NCBI GenBank assembly: GCA_009701715.1
Contig: WLJO01000005.1
Span: 1-64,000 of the forward strand
Length of the DNA: 64,000 nt
Direction of reading: 5' to 3'
Source: Actinomycetota bacterium
GTDB taxonomy: Bacteria > Actinomycetota > Acidimicrobiia > Acidimicrobiales > Ilumatobacteraceae
The notes under the pieces are model-generated. The model was given only the letters and a program-made list of their open reading frames with translations, was not told the DNA's origin and did not search any database. Below, piece by piece: positions 1 through 8,783 of the stretch. The position numbers and the translations under genes were made by a program. Position 1 is the first letter of the stretch; the number at the start of each line of letters is the position of its first letter.

Positions 1-608
1 GAGTAACCCTGTGCTGCGTACAGCTCGGCCTCACGGCGCAGACGCAGCAACTTGGCGCAGTAGCCGAACAGGGCCAGCACCCCGAGGGCACAGACATAGA
101 TCAGCGCCGGGCTCTTGGCCAAGAAAGCGAGCACAGCGGTGGCGATCGAGAACACGAACAGCGTGCGCACGGTTTGCTCCCGGCGGCGACGCATCATCTG
201 GTGACGGCTCGTTTCACGGGTTTCGGTGCGGCGCTGGAGCGGTGCCGTTGCGTCCTCAGAGTGATGCGTGTGTGTAGCCGATGCGGCCGTGTGGTTCGTC
301 GGTGCGGAAATGCCGTCCCTGCGGGCCAGCGGTGCGTCGATACGACGGAGCCGCGGATCGGTGGGGTTCCGCTTCATGGCCGCACGCGCATAGGCATTCG
401 TCAGGCCCTGACGGCTGCCGGTGAGGGGACGACCCATCGACTGCAACGGGTTGATACGGGGAGGTGCGCTCTGCTGCAGCACCGCAAGATTGCGCCGAAA
501 GAGGTCAACTGACGACGTAGGGCGGTTCTCCCCACGTGAACGGAGCAGGGGCGGCACGAGAACCACGAGCCACGTCGCTCCAACGATCAACAAGACGAGC
601 TTCTGCAT
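1..608 (-). CDS. GlpR/SepX-like membrane protein, 3' end outside the window
   Basis: The frame opens at an ATG at 608 and stays open to the window edge, giving about 202 residues without a stop. An N-terminal hydrophobic segment (about residues 2-20, rich in Leu, Val and Ile) is followed by the short string VPPLLRSR and then a low-complexity polar linker. Near the cut end come two closely spaced hydrophobic stretches, around TLFVFSIATAVLAFL and ALIYVCALGVLALF. This layout resembles the actinobacterial GlpR/SepX family, a divisome-associated membrane protein described as receptor for a gephyrin-like MoeA homologue. It lies 27 bp downstream of moaC on the same strand, which suits a link to molybdopterin genes. 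The family assignment rests on topology and context; the C-terminus is missing. Confidence 0.75.
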   Translation of the reverse strand, partial: MQKLVLLIVGATWLVVLVPPLLRSRGENRPTSSVDLFRRNLAVLQQSAPPRINPLQSMGRPLTGSRQGLTNAYARAAMKRNPTDPRLRRIDAPLARRDGISAPTNHTAASATHTHHSEDATAPLQRRTETRETSRHQMMRRRREQTVRTLFVFSIATAVLAFLAKSPALIYVCALGVLALFGYCAKLLRLRREAELYAAQGY

Positions 609-635
609 TCTTTACGACTCTACGACTTTCGTTAC

Positions 636-1127
636 CTAACTGACAACATCGTCGGTTCGGCGGTAGGTCCCCGACCGACCACCCGTCTTCTCCCAGAGGG
701 CGAGGTCCGAGATCACCATCGCCCGATCCACAGATTTGCACATGTCGTAAATAGTGAGCGCCGCTGTCGCACAGGCGTGCAGTGCCTCCATCTCGACTCC
801 GGTGCGGTCCACGGCGTCGACCTGGGCCTCGACCGAGACGTGATCGTCGCCGATCTCGAAATTGACGTAGACAGAACCCACGAGCAGGGGGTGGCAGAGC
901 GGGATCATGTCCGAGGTGCGCTTGGCCGCCTGAATACCGGCCACCCGGGCAACCGCGAGCACATCACCCTTGCTCATCTCCCGATTGGCGATCGCCACCG
1001 TGGTCTCGGGCTTCATGAGCACCTTGCAGCGAGCGATTGCCCGACGATGTGTGGGCTCTTTCGGGGTCACGTCCACCATGCGAGCACGACCCAACGAGTC
1101 AAGGTGGGTGAAGATCGGTTCGGCCAC
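636..1127 (-). CDS. moaC: Cyclic pyranopterin monophosphate synthase MoaC
   Basis: MoaC converts the 3',8-cyclo-GTP product of MoaA into cyclic pyranopterin monophosphate, the first stable molybdenum-cofactor intermediate, in the cytosol. The protein (163 residues from this start) holds the family strings KGDVLAVARVAGI, MIPLCHPL and DMCKSVDRAM, and ends in the conserved KTGGRSG region. The GTG at 1127 is preferred because MoaC homology begins just after it. The frame is open upstream to an ATG at 1184, but that extension has no family resemblance. The gene is divergent from the KdpD-like kinase, with 72 bp between the two starts, and precedes the GlpR/SepX-like gene on its own strand. Confidence 0.92.
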   Translation of the reverse strand: MAEPIFTHLDSLGRARMVDVTPKEPTHRRAIARCKVLMKPETTVAIANREMSKGDVLAVARVAGIQAAKRTSDMIPLCHPLLVGSVYVNFEIGDDHVSVEAQVDAVDRTGVEMEALHACATAALTIYDMCKSVDRAMVISDLALWEKTGGRSGTYRRTDDVVS

Positions 1128-1199
1128 TGCAGGAAAGCGTACCAACACGCCGAGTACGCAGCGAGGATTCCTGACCGCCCGCAACGGCAGACTGGGGGC

Positions 1200-3683
1200 A
1201 TGCCCCGTGGTCGGCTCCGTATCTACATCGCCGCCGCCTCAGGTGCCGGCACCACCTACGCCATGCTCGACGAAGCACTTCGGCGACGCTCACGAGGAAC
1301 AGACGTGATGGTCGGCTGTGTCGACACGGGCGGTCGGCCCACCACTACGGCAATGCTCCAGGAACTGGTGGGCGATGCAGCGCTGGCCTTGCCCCCGGAA
1401 GCGCTCTCGGTCGGCGGTATCCGGTCGCGTCGCCCTGCTGTCGTCCTGGTTGATGACCTTGGTGCCCCCAACCCGCCGACGTCGGGAAACAGAGCGAGGT
1501 GGCAGGACGTCGATGAACTGCTCGAGAACGGCATCGACGTCATCACCACGGTCACCGTGCAGCACATCGAATCGCTTGCCGACACCGTGCGCAAGATCGT
1601 CGGGACTGTGCCGCCGGTGCTCGTCCCCGACAGCTTCCTCGCCCGGGCGGATCAGATCGAACTCATCGATATCTCGCCAGAGGCGATTCGCAGGCGCATC
1701 GCCCACGGCAACGTGTTCGACCGCGATGCCGGACCGGAAGACTCCGAGTTGTTCAACAGCGAGGCATTCGCGCTGCTCAGGATCCTGCTGCTCCAATGGA
1801 TGATTGACCGTCTCTCCGTCACCTCCCCAGCCGCGCTCCCTCAGGCAGACGTGCGGGAACGGGTGGTTGTCGGTATCTCCGGCGCACCGAGCGGCGACGC
1901 CGTGGTGCGTCGGGCGGCCCGACTTGCCCAGCGCAGCCGGGCGGCTCTCGTCGGTGTCCACGTGCATCGCCCCGGAGAGGCCACGCCCCCGCTTCTCCTC
2001 GAGCGCACGCGGTCGCTGGTCGCCGAGCTGGGCGGGACATTTCGCGAGATTGAGGGCAACGAGGTTCCCGAGGCGCTGCTCGCATTCGCCGAGATCGAGG
2101 GCGCCACACAACTCGTGATCGGCACGCCCGATACGCGAGCGCGTTGGTCCCGACATCAGTCCGTTCTCGGTCGTATTGCCCGGCAGGCAACCTCGGTAGA
2201 CGTGCATGTCGTATCGAGGGAGCGGGCTTCCGACGAGGCCGCTCACCGGAAGCCCCGCAACACCTCCACCGTGCGTTCGAGCCCGCGCAGGATCGCAGCA
2301 GGCGCGGCTGGAGCCGTACTGCTTGCAGCACTCACTGCTCTGTTCGTCTCGCTCCGCGACGACATTGATGTCTCGACAGCGCTCGGCATCTATTTGCTCG
2401 TCGTGGTCGGAATTGCAGCGCTCGGGGGCCGCCTCGCCGGGATCGTGTCCGCCGTGGCCGCCCCGCTCATTGCGAACTGGTTCCTCATCGAGCCGTACCG
2501 GACGCTGCGCATCAACGACCCCGAGAACCTCACCGAACTCCTCGTCTTCGTAACCGTCGCTCTGATCGTCTCAACCTTCGTCTCGGTCGCTGCCACACGG
2601 GCAGCCGATGCAGAGCAGGCTCGCGAGGAGGCCACAAACCTCGCCCGCCTGGCCGGCTCGGGAGGGCCGGATGCCCTTCAGGTGGTTGTCGACCAGCTGT
2701 GCACTACCTTCGCCCTCGATGGCGTCGCCGTTATCGAGCAGATTGACGGCAGGAGCGACCTCATCGTTACCTCGGGCAGTAACCCGCCGACCGATCCTGC
2801 TGAGGCAGACTTCTCCGAGCCGATCTCCGATTCGGTTGTCGTCGCAGCTCGCGGACGAGCGCTCACCGTCGATGAGCACCGGGTTATGCACGTATTCTTC
2901 GGTCAGATCGCGAAGCTGGTGGAACAACACCACGTCGCAGAACTCGCGGCCGAGGCTGAGGCCTTCGCGCGGGCCGACGAACTGAGAACCGCCATCCTCC
3001 GTGCCGTCTCGCACGACCTACGGTCGCCTTTAGCAGCGATCAAGGCCTCTGCGTCCAGTCTCCGCCAGTCCGACGTGGAATGGCCCGAAGAGATCCGCAA
3101 CGACTTCCTTGCCTCCATCGAGGACGAAACCGACCGTCTCACCACCATCGTCAGCAACTTGCTGGACATGGGACGCCTGCAAGCCGGGGCTGTCCGCCCT
3201 GCGCTCAGACCGGTGCCGCTCGAGGAAGTGCTACCCGCCGCGGTCCATAGCATCGGTGCCCGAGGTGCCTCTGTTGACCTGGTGATACCCGGGGAACTGC
3301 CCGACGCGCTTGCAGACCCAGCCCTGCTCGAACGCGTCCTTGCCAACATCATCGCGAATGCCGTGGAGTTCTCGCCCCACGGTGAGCGCGTGCGGGTGAG
3401 CGCCGTGCAGTACCGCAGGGATCTACAGATCTACGTCGTGGATCATGGTCCGGGAATACGACCGGCGGACAGGGCCACCGTGTTGCAGCCATTCCACCGA
3501 CTGTCGGATTCCCTGAGCAGCAGCGGTGTCGGGCTCGGGCTCGCTATTGCTGACGGCCTCACCACGGCGATGGGCGGCCACCTGGAGCTGAGAGATACGC
3601 CGAATGGTGGTCTGACCGTCGTGATTAGCCTCGCGATGGCCGACCTTCAGCCGCCAAGCGATCCGAAGGCCGGTACGCCATGA
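1200..3683 (+). CDS. KdpD-like sensor histidine kinase with degenerate P-loop
   Basis: This 827-residue protein has the full KdpD domain order. The N-terminal KdpD domain is at about 1-210. A universal-stress-protein domain (VVVGISGAPSG) begins near 220. A DUF4118 membrane domain with about four hydrophobic segments lies near 360-467, followed by a GAF-like linker. HisKA carries the phospho-acceptor His605 in SHDLRSP, and a HATPase domain near 700-820 has NIIANAVEFSP and GVGLGLAIADG. In KdpD the N-terminal Walker A is GxPGVGKT; here it reads AAASGAGTTY, so the P-loop lysine is missing. The ATG at 1200 is chosen because KdpD homology starts immediately. The upstream ORF extension runs through moaC. 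The stop overlaps the regulator by 4 bp. No kdpFABC genes lie nearby, so the likely targets are the adjacent potassium genes. Confidence 0.9.
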   Translation: MPRGRLRIYIAAASGAGTTYAMLDEALRRRSRGTDVMVGCVDTGGRPTTTAMLQELVGDAALALPPEALSVGGIRSRRPAVVLVDDLGAPNPPTSGNRARWQDVDELLENGIDVITTVTVQHIESLADTVRKIVGTVPPVLVPDSFLARADQIELIDISPEAIRRRIAHGNVFDRDAGPEDSELFNSEAFALLRILLLQWMIDRLSVTSPAALPQADVRERVVVGISGAPSGDAVVRRAARLAQRSRAALVGVHVHRPGEATPPLLLERTRSLVAELGGTFREIEGNEVPEALLAFAEIEGATQLVIGTPDTRARWSRHQSVLGRIARQATSVDVHVVSRERASDEAAHRKPRNTSTVRSSPRRIAAGAAGAVLLAALTALFVSLRDDIDVSTALGIYLLVVVGIAALGGRLAGIVSAVAAPLIANWFLIEPYRTLRINDPENLTELLVFVTVALIVSTFVSVAATRAADAEQAREEATNLARLAGSGGPDALQVVVDQLCTTFALDGVAVIEQIDGRSDLIVTSGSNPPTDPAEADFSEPISDSVVVAARGRALTVDEHRVMHVFFGQIAKLVEQHHVAELAAEAEAFARADELRTAILRAVSHDLRSPLAAIKASASSLRQSDVEWPEEIRNDFLASIEDETDRLTTIVSNLLDMGRLQAGAVRPALRPVPLEEVLPAAVHSIGARGASVDLVIPGELPDALADPALLERVLANIIANAVEFSPHGERVRVSAVQYRRDLQIYVVDHGPGIRPADRATVLQPFHRLSDSLSSSGVGLGLAIADGLTTAMGGHLELRDTPNGGLTVVISLAMADLQPPSDPKAGTP

Positions 3684-4369
3684 CCCGGGTGCTGTGCGTC
3701 GACGACGAGCCCCATCTGCTGCGGACTCTCGGCGCCAATCTCCGGGCGCGTTCGTACGACGTCGACCTTGCGCCGACCGGTGAGCGGGCCGTCGAACTGG
3801 CGGGCGCGAACCGCCCCGATGCCGTGATCCTCGACCTTGGCCTGCCGGGGATGTCGGGGCTCGATGTCATCCGGGCGCTCCGACATTGGACAACCTGCCC
3901 GATCGTCGTGCTCTCCGCCCGCGATGGCGAGTTCGACAAGATCGCTGCCCTCGATGCCGGAGCAGACGATTACGTCACCAAGCCGTTTGGGATGGGCGAG
4001 CTGCTCGCCCGATTGCGCGCAGCCCTTCGGCGCTCCGGCCCCACCGAGGAAGCACCGGTCGTCACCGCTGCCGGGCTCGTCATTGATCTCGCTGCGCACC
4101 GCGCCATCACCGCAGCAGGCGACGTGAAACTCACCCCGACCGAGTGGCACGTTGTGGAAGTGTTGGTTCGCAATACCGGGCGCCTCGTCCGGGGGCGGGA
4201 CCTCTTGCAACAGGTCTGGGGGCCCGAGTACGGAGACGAGACCAACTACCTCCGCGTCCATATGGCGCACATCCGGCGCAAACTCGAGCCCGACCCCGGT
4301 CGCCCCCGCTTTTTCCTCACCGAGCCGGGATCCGGCTATCGGTTCGAGTTGCCGAACGCGGAGCGCTAA
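3680..4369 (+). CDS. KdpE-like OmpR-family response regulator
   Basis: A 229-residue two-component regulator. The receiver domain carries the acidic pocket Asp8-Asp9, the phosphorylatable Asp52 in ILDLGLPG and Lys101 in VTKPF. The C-terminal winged-helix DNA-binding domain includes LTPTEWHVVEVLVRN and the ending FLTEPGSGYRFEL, as in KdpE. Its ATG overlaps the kinase stop (ATGA), so the two are translationally coupled and are a cognate pair. The next gene is a potassium importer 69 bp downstream, which suggests control of potassium uptake. The DNA site it binds cannot be named from this sequence. Confidence 0.93.
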   Translation: MTRVLCVDDEPHLLRTLGANLRARSYDVDLAPTGERAVELAGANRPDAVILDLGLPGMSGLDVIRALRHWTTCPIVVLSARDGEFDKIAALDAGADDYVTKPFGMGELLARLRAALRRSGPTEEAPVVTAAGLVIDLAAHRAITAAGDVKLTPTEWHVVEVLVRNTGRLVRGRDLLQQVWGPEYGDETNYLRVHMAHIRRKLEPDPGRPRFFLTEPGSGYRFELPNAER

Positions 4370-4438
4370 GAAACCGCTAAGACTCGCCGCTCACCCAGCG
4401 GCCCGGGGCATCGTTGGCTGGTCGTACATCGGAGACCA

Positions 4439-6307
4439 ATGCCTGTGCTCAAACGATTCCTGCTCGGTGCCCCCATCTCGAGTGCCGACGAGGCCCAACA
4501 CCGCCTCAGCAAGAAGATCGCGCTTCCGGTCTTCGCATCCGATGCCATCTCCTCCACTGCGTACGCAACCGACGAGATCCTCGTGGTGATCCTCCTCCAG
4601 GCCGGGGTGGGGGCAACGGCGTTCCGGCCGTTGGTTCCGATCGCCATCGTGGTGTCGATTCTCATGGTGATCGTGGTGCTGAGCTATCGACAGACGATTT
4701 TTGCCTACCCCTCGGGGGGCGGCGCATACATCGTCAGCCGCGAAAATCTCGGCGTGACTCCTTCGCTCGTTGCTGGTTCGTCGCTCCTCGTCGATTACAT
4801 CCTGACCGTGGCAGTCAGCGTTGCCGGCGGGGTGCTTGCCATACGCACGGCTACGGGATTCAGCAGCAAATGGACCGTTCCGGTCTGCTTGCTCTGCGTG
4901 CTCCTCATGACCGTGGTGAACCTACGGGGCGTGAAGGAGAGCGGTGCCGTGTTCGCCGGACCCACCTACTTCTACATCCTGATGCTCGTCATCCTCATCG
5001 CGGTCGGGCTGTACCGCATCTTCGTCCAACACGTAGGCCCGATTCCCGAGTCGATGCTCAGCAAGGAGGCGGTCGAGCTGAAGCACCAGACCTCGGTGCT
5101 TGGGCTCTTCATGCTCCTCCGGGCATTCTCCTCCGGGGCAGTTGCACTGTCCGGGGTGGAAGCAGTGTCGAACGGTGTCCCTGCGTTCGCCAAGCCCGAG
5201 AGCAGGAACGCGGCAACAACACTCATGTGGATGGGCGGGATCCTCGGAACCTGTTTCCTCGGTGTTTCCGTCCTGGCTGCAAGGTTGCGGCCGTACCGCG
5301 GCGAGAACGACGGCAACGGTCTCGGGCTCATAGCTCAGTACCTGTACGGCGGCAAGGGCTTGATGTTTTGGCTCACGATGATCGCAACCTTCTTGATCCT
5401 GATCCTCGCGGCTAACACCGCCTATGCAGACTTCCCCCGTCTGGCGTCCATCATCGCGAAGGATGGGTTCCTCCCGCGTCAGTTTTTCAACAAGGGAGCG
5501 CGGCTCGTCTTCTCGAACGGCGTCATCTTCCTCGCTGCTGTGGCGTCGGCGCTGATCGTCGTCTTCAAGGGTGATATCTCCAAGCTCATCCCGCTCTACG
5601 CGTTCGGGGTATTCACTGGATTCACGCTGAGTCAAACGGGAATGGTGCGGCACCATCTCGCCCTGAGGGAGGGACGCTGGCGGGCCGGCTTGGCGATCAA
5701 TGTGGTCGGGGCCCTCACCACCGGGCTCATTGCCGTCATCGTCGTGGTGTCGAAGTTCACCGAAGGAGCGTGGATCCCGGCCGCCCTCATCCCGATCATG
5801 GTCCTCGGCTTCCGGGCGGTCGGTAAGCATTACTCCCGCAGTCGAGCCGCGGTTGCCGTTCAACCCGGCTACCAGGTAGCGCGCGAAACCCACACCATGG
5901 TGGTGCTGGTCGGCGGGGTCAACAAAGGTGTCCTTCACGGAATCCGCTACGCAACATCGCTCAACCCGGAACGCATCATGGCAGTGTCGGTCGTCAGCGA
6001 CGACGACGAGAGGCGGACTCTCGAGCAGCAGTGGATCGACTTCGACATTCCGATCGAGCTGCACACCGTGTACTCGCCATACCGTGAACTCACGCGCCCG
6101 GTACTCCGCTTCCTCGAGGAACTCGACGCCCAGCACGACGATGACATCATCACGGTCGTGATCCCCGAGTTCTTCACCTCGTGGAAGTCGCAATGGCTGC
6201 ACAACGGCAGCGCCTTCGCGCTCAAGGCACGGCTGCTCCGACGCCCGCACACGGCGGTTGTCTCCGTACCGATCCACATGCACGGCCAGACAACCGAGGA
6301 GAAATGA
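4439..6307 (+). CDS. KimA-like APC-family potassium importer
   Basis: This 622-residue integral membrane protein has about twelve hydrophobic segments up to about residue 460, then a soluble C-terminal domain of roughly 150 residues. The opening resembles KimA (YdaO) of Bacillus subtilis, a high-affinity potassium/proton symporter: a short basic N-terminus (KRFLLGAPI), then KIALPVFASDAISSTAYATD. In KimA the soluble domain is a site of inhibition by c-di-AMP. Two TrkA-type proteins follow with 4-bp overlaps and a KdpDE-like pair precedes, so the locus reads as a potassium uptake and sensing operon. Only 69 bp separate it from the regulator, too little for a full ydaO-type riboswitch. Other APC substrates cannot be excluded by sequence alone. 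Confidence 0.85.
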   Translation: MPVLKRFLLGAPISSADEAQHRLSKKIALPVFASDAISSTAYATDEILVVILLQAGVGATAFRPLVPIAIVVSILMVIVVLSYRQTIFAYPSGGGAYIVSRENLGVTPSLVAGSSLLVDYILTVAVSVAGGVLAIRTATGFSSKWTVPVCLLCVLLMTVVNLRGVKESGAVFAGPTYFYILMLVILIAVGLYRIFVQHVGPIPESMLSKEAVELKHQTSVLGLFMLLRAFSSGAVALSGVEAVSNGVPAFAKPESRNAATTLMWMGGILGTCFLGVSVLAARLRPYRGENDGNGLGLIAQYLYGGKGLMFWLTMIATFLILILAANTAYADFPRLASIIAKDGFLPRQFFNKGARLVFSNGVIFLAAVASALIVVFKGDISKLIPLYAFGVFTGFTLSQTGMVRHHLALREGRWRAGLAINVVGALTTGLIAVIVVVSKFTEGAWIPAALIPIMVLGFRAVGKHYSRSRAAVAVQPGYQVARETHTMVVLVGGVNKGVLHGIRYATSLNPERIMAVSVVSDDDERRTLEQQWIDFDIPIELHTVYSPYRELTRPVLRFLEELDAQHDDDIITVVIPEFFTSWKSQWLHNGSAFALKARLLRRPHTAVVSVPIHMHGQTTEEK

Positions 6308-6975
6308 AACCGATGCACGCAATCATCGTCGGATGCGGCAGAGTGGGCTCCACCCTCGCCCGGGAACTAAGTGCTGTCGGCAACGACGTCGTGGTCATCG
6401 ATCGCAAGGCCGACGCATTCCGCCGTCTGGGTGGCGAATTCCCCGGCCGGACGATGATTGGGGTCGGATTCGACCGCGACGTCCTCGCCGAGGCCGCCAT
6501 CACGCCCGACAGCGCCGTGATGGCGGTCACGAGTGGCGACAACTCGAACATCCTGATCGCGCGAGTGGCACGGGAGATGTTCGGGGTGCAGCGTGTCGTG
6601 GCGCGGATTTACGATCCCCGTCGAGCCGCAATTTACGAACGGCTCGGGATCGCAACCGTCGCCACGGTCTCGTGGACCACCAGCCGTATCCTGCGCCTCG
6701 TCGAACCAACTCACGACGATGTCGAGTGGACGGACCCGACCTCCACGCACGTCATGGCTGAACGTCGCATCACTAGCACCCTGGCGGGTACCCCGGTTTC
6801 CGCGCTCGAGGGAATGGGCGTGCGGCTCGTGCTCCTCACGCGCAATGGCCGCGCACAGCTCCCTCCCTCCTCGCTCCTGCTGCAGGAGGCGGACACGGTT
6901 CATCTCGTTGCACCGGTGGAAGCGCTCGAAGCGTTCGACCACGGAGCACCCACTCCCCCCGGAGGACACCGATGA
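6304..6975 (+). CDS. TrkA-family potassium regulator (first copy)
   Basis: A 223-residue cytosolic protein with an N-terminal RCK/TrkA-N Rossmann domain: the nucleotide-binding glycine motif GCGRVGS at residues 10-16, and a conserved acidic residue ending the second strand in VVVID. The C-terminal part resembles a TrkA-C domain. Such proteins gate potassium channels or transporters by binding NAD(H), ATP/ADP or c-di-AMP. The ATG at 6304 overlaps the permease stop by 4 bp; the frame is open further upstream only inside the permease gene. A second TrkA gene follows with another 4-bp overlap, so the pair probably works as a hetero-oligomeric regulator of the KimA-like protein. Confidence 0.9.
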   Translation: MKPMHAIIVGCGRVGSTLARELSAVGNDVVVIDRKADAFRRLGGEFPGRTMIGVGFDRDVLAEAAITPDSAVMAVTSGDNSNILIARVAREMFGVQRVVARIYDPRRAAIYERLGIATVATVSWTTSRILRLVEPTHDDVEWTDPTSTHVMAERRITSTLAGTPVSALEGMGVRLVLLTRNGRAQLPPSSLLLQEADTVHLVAPVEALEAFDHGAPTPPGGHR

Positions 6976-7661
6976 GGATCATCATTGCGGGCGCAGGAAG
7001 TGTCGGTCGCTACATGGCCAATCAACTACTCGAGGCCGGTCACGAGATCCTCTTGATCGACAACGACCCCGGTGTCGTGAGAAAGGCGATCGGCACCAGG
7101 GGCGTGGAGGTCACACTCGGCGACGCGTGCGAGCTCGACACGCTGGCGCTCGCCGATGCCGGGAACGCCGACGTCGTTGCAGCGGTGACGGGCGACGACG
7201 AGGACAATCTCGTGATCTCCTTGCTGGCCAAGCAGGAATTCGGCGTGCCGCGCGTCGTGGCCCGTGTGAACAACCCGAACAACGAGTGGATGTTCAACGA
7301 CATGTGGGGAGTCGATGTGTCGGTCTCCACCCCGCACCTCCTCACGGCACTCGTCGAGGAGGCGCTGAACGTAGGTTCATTCGTCCGCCTCCTGTCACTC
7401 GAGCAGGGCAAAGCCCGAATCGCAGAGGTCACGCTCGCTGACGACTCCCCCGCCGCTGGCCGGCAGATCTCGGACCTCGGGCTGCCGCGCGAGTCCACGA
7501 TCGTTGCACTGATCCGGGAGGGACATGTCGTGGTTCCCCGCGGCGACACCTTGTTGCGCACGCGCGACGAGGTGCTGATCCTCATCACGGGCGATGCCGA
7601 GGACGCCGTACGCAGCGTGCTGGTCGGCACCCGACCCGGTCCGGCGGCACGTGAACAATGA
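6972..7661 (+). CDS. TrkA-family potassium regulator (second copy)
   Basis: A 229-residue paralogue of the preceding gene. It begins MRIIIAGAGSVGRYMANQL with the Rossmann glycine motif GAGSVG at 7-12 and the acidic strand end LLIDND. The C-terminal TrkA-C domain is about residues 135-220, with a run ending GDTLLRTRDEVLILITG. This copy keeps the strict GxGxVG fingerprint, whereas the first has GCGRVG. Its start overlaps the first copy's stop by 4 bp, and its own stop overlaps the OB-fold gene by 4 bp. Paired TrkA genes beside an APC permease are a recurrent actinobacterial arrangement. Confidence 0.92.
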   Translation: MRIIIAGAGSVGRYMANQLLEAGHEILLIDNDPGVVRKAIGTRGVEVTLGDACELDTLALADAGNADVVAAVTGDDEDNLVISLLAKQEFGVPRVVARVNNPNNEWMFNDMWGVDVSVSTPHLLTALVEEALNVGSFVRLLSLEQGKARIAEVTLADDSPAAGRQISDLGLPRESTIVALIREGHVVVPRGDTLLRTRDEVLILITGDAEDAVRSVLVGTRPGPAAREQ

Positions 7662-7990
7662 GCGGTCTCTTCCGGCGCAAGGGCAACAGGGACGAGGCGG
7701 CCCCCACCGACGGCACGACACCGATTGCGCTGACCCCTTTCAGGCAGACCGTACGGGTCCGCGGTCAGGTCACCAAGATCCGTCAGCGCCCGGCCCGTGG
7801 GCTTCCGTCGCTCGTCGTCACGATCAGTGACGAATCGGGACGCGTCACTGCCATCTGGAGCGGGCGGCGCTCGATCGGCGGGATCGGGCTCGGCCGTGAC
7901 ATCGTGATCGAGGGTGTTGCCGCTCCCAGTCCCGACGGGCCCACCTTCCTCAACCCCTCGTACCTCCTCCTGCCGCCCCCGAAGGGCTGA
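7658..7990 (+). CDS. OB-fold nucleic-acid-binding-like protein
   Basis: A 110-residue protein whose middle part has a beta-rich pattern typical of an OB fold (VRVRGQVTKIRQRPAR, then VVTISDESGRVTAIWSGRR, then DIVIEGVAA). Small OB-fold proteins of this type are commonly found beside TrkA genes in actinobacteria, but their role is not established. The first 25 residues are polar and probably disordered. The ATG overlaps the second TrkA stop by 4 bp, so it belongs to the potassium operon. No catalytic residues are visible. Confidence 0.8.
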   Translation: MSGLFRRKGNRDEAAPTDGTTPIALTPFRQTVRVRGQVTKIRQRPARGLPSLVVTISDESGRVTAIWSGRRSIGGIGLGRDIVIEGVAAPSPDGPTFLNPSYLLLPPPKG

Positions 7991-7996
7991 GCCGAC

Positions 7997-8749
7997 GTGA
8001 CCATCACCGTGCGCCAGCAACGACTCCTGACAACCGGGGCCGGAGCACTGGGACCGGTGGCTGCGGTAGTCATTGCCTGGGCGACGTCGTCGTACGGCAA
8101 ACAGCGAGGCGACGCTCTCGAGATAGCGAACGTGGCTCTGGTCCTCGCTGTGGTTACGGTTACGACTGCGCTGGCGAACTGGGTGGGCGGCGTCGTCACC
8201 TCGCTGGCCGCCGCCCTGTCGCTGAACTGGTTCCACACCGAACCGATACGCACATTCCGCATCAGCGCCACCACCGATCTGCTTTCTGTTCTTCTCCTTG
8301 CTGCGCTCGGAGTCGGTGTGAGTAGCGTCACGGCGCGCAGGGTTCGGGCGGCAACCCGCCGCGGCAGCCACCTCGCCGCCGCCGCCGCACACGACCGGGT
8401 CGTAGCAGCGGCCGGTGCGAGCCGACCGGCTCACCAGCTCTGGCAGTTGGCGCTGGCGGCTACGTCACCCGAACTCGCCCTCGTGAATGCCTGCGTGGTG
8501 TCAGCTCGCGCCGTCGACCTCCCGATCATTGCCCGGTTGCCCTGGACGGATAACCCCAGCGATGCGTGCTTCCTGCTCCCTCCCGGCGGCGCGGCAATGC
8601 CCATGGGACAGTCGAGCGGTTGTTTCCTCGTCATCGTGCCCCGTGAAACAATGACCAGCGTCCTGCTCGACCGACGGGCGGTCACCTCCTTCGCGGACGC
8701 CGTGCACCTTGCGCTCGAGGACCCGTACCCCAACCCGATCCACCCGTAG
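7997..8749 (+). CDS. Stand-alone DUF4118 membrane protein (KdpD-like sensor segment)
   Basis: A 250-residue protein from a GTG start 6 bp after the OB-fold gene. Hydrophobic segments fill about residues 12-115. The string SLNWFHTEPIRTFRI matches, in position and composition, NWFLIEPYRTLRI in the KdpD-like kinase of this window, which identifies a DUF4118 domain. The remaining 130 residues look like a weak GAF-like or linker domain. There is no HisKA or HATPase motif, so the protein cannot act as a kinase. It may be a membrane sensor or partner that competes with, or pairs with, the kinase's membrane domain. That role is inference. Confidence 0.8.
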   Translation: MTITVRQQRLLTTGAGALGPVAAVVIAWATSSYGKQRGDALEIANVALVLAVVTVTTALANWVGGVVTSLAAALSLNWFHTEPIRTFRISATTDLLSVLLLAALGVGVSSVTARRVRAATRRGSHLAAAAAHDRVVAAAGASRPAHQLWQLALAATSPELALVNACVVSARAVDLPIIARLPWTDNPSDACFLLPPGGAAMPMGQSSGCFLVIVPRETMTSVLLDRRAVTSFADAVHLALEDPYPNPIHP

Positions 8750-8783
8750 CCGGCGCCGGAAGCCGGGGCGTCAGACTGTCTTG

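Noticed and set aside
777-1199. Upstream extension of the KdpD-like reading frame
   Set aside because: It runs antisense through moaC; KdpD homology begins exactly at the ATG at 1200.
4370-4438. Possible c-di-AMP (ydaO) riboswitch ahead of the KimA-like gene
   Set aside because: Only 69 bp are available and the conserved ydaO core was not seen.
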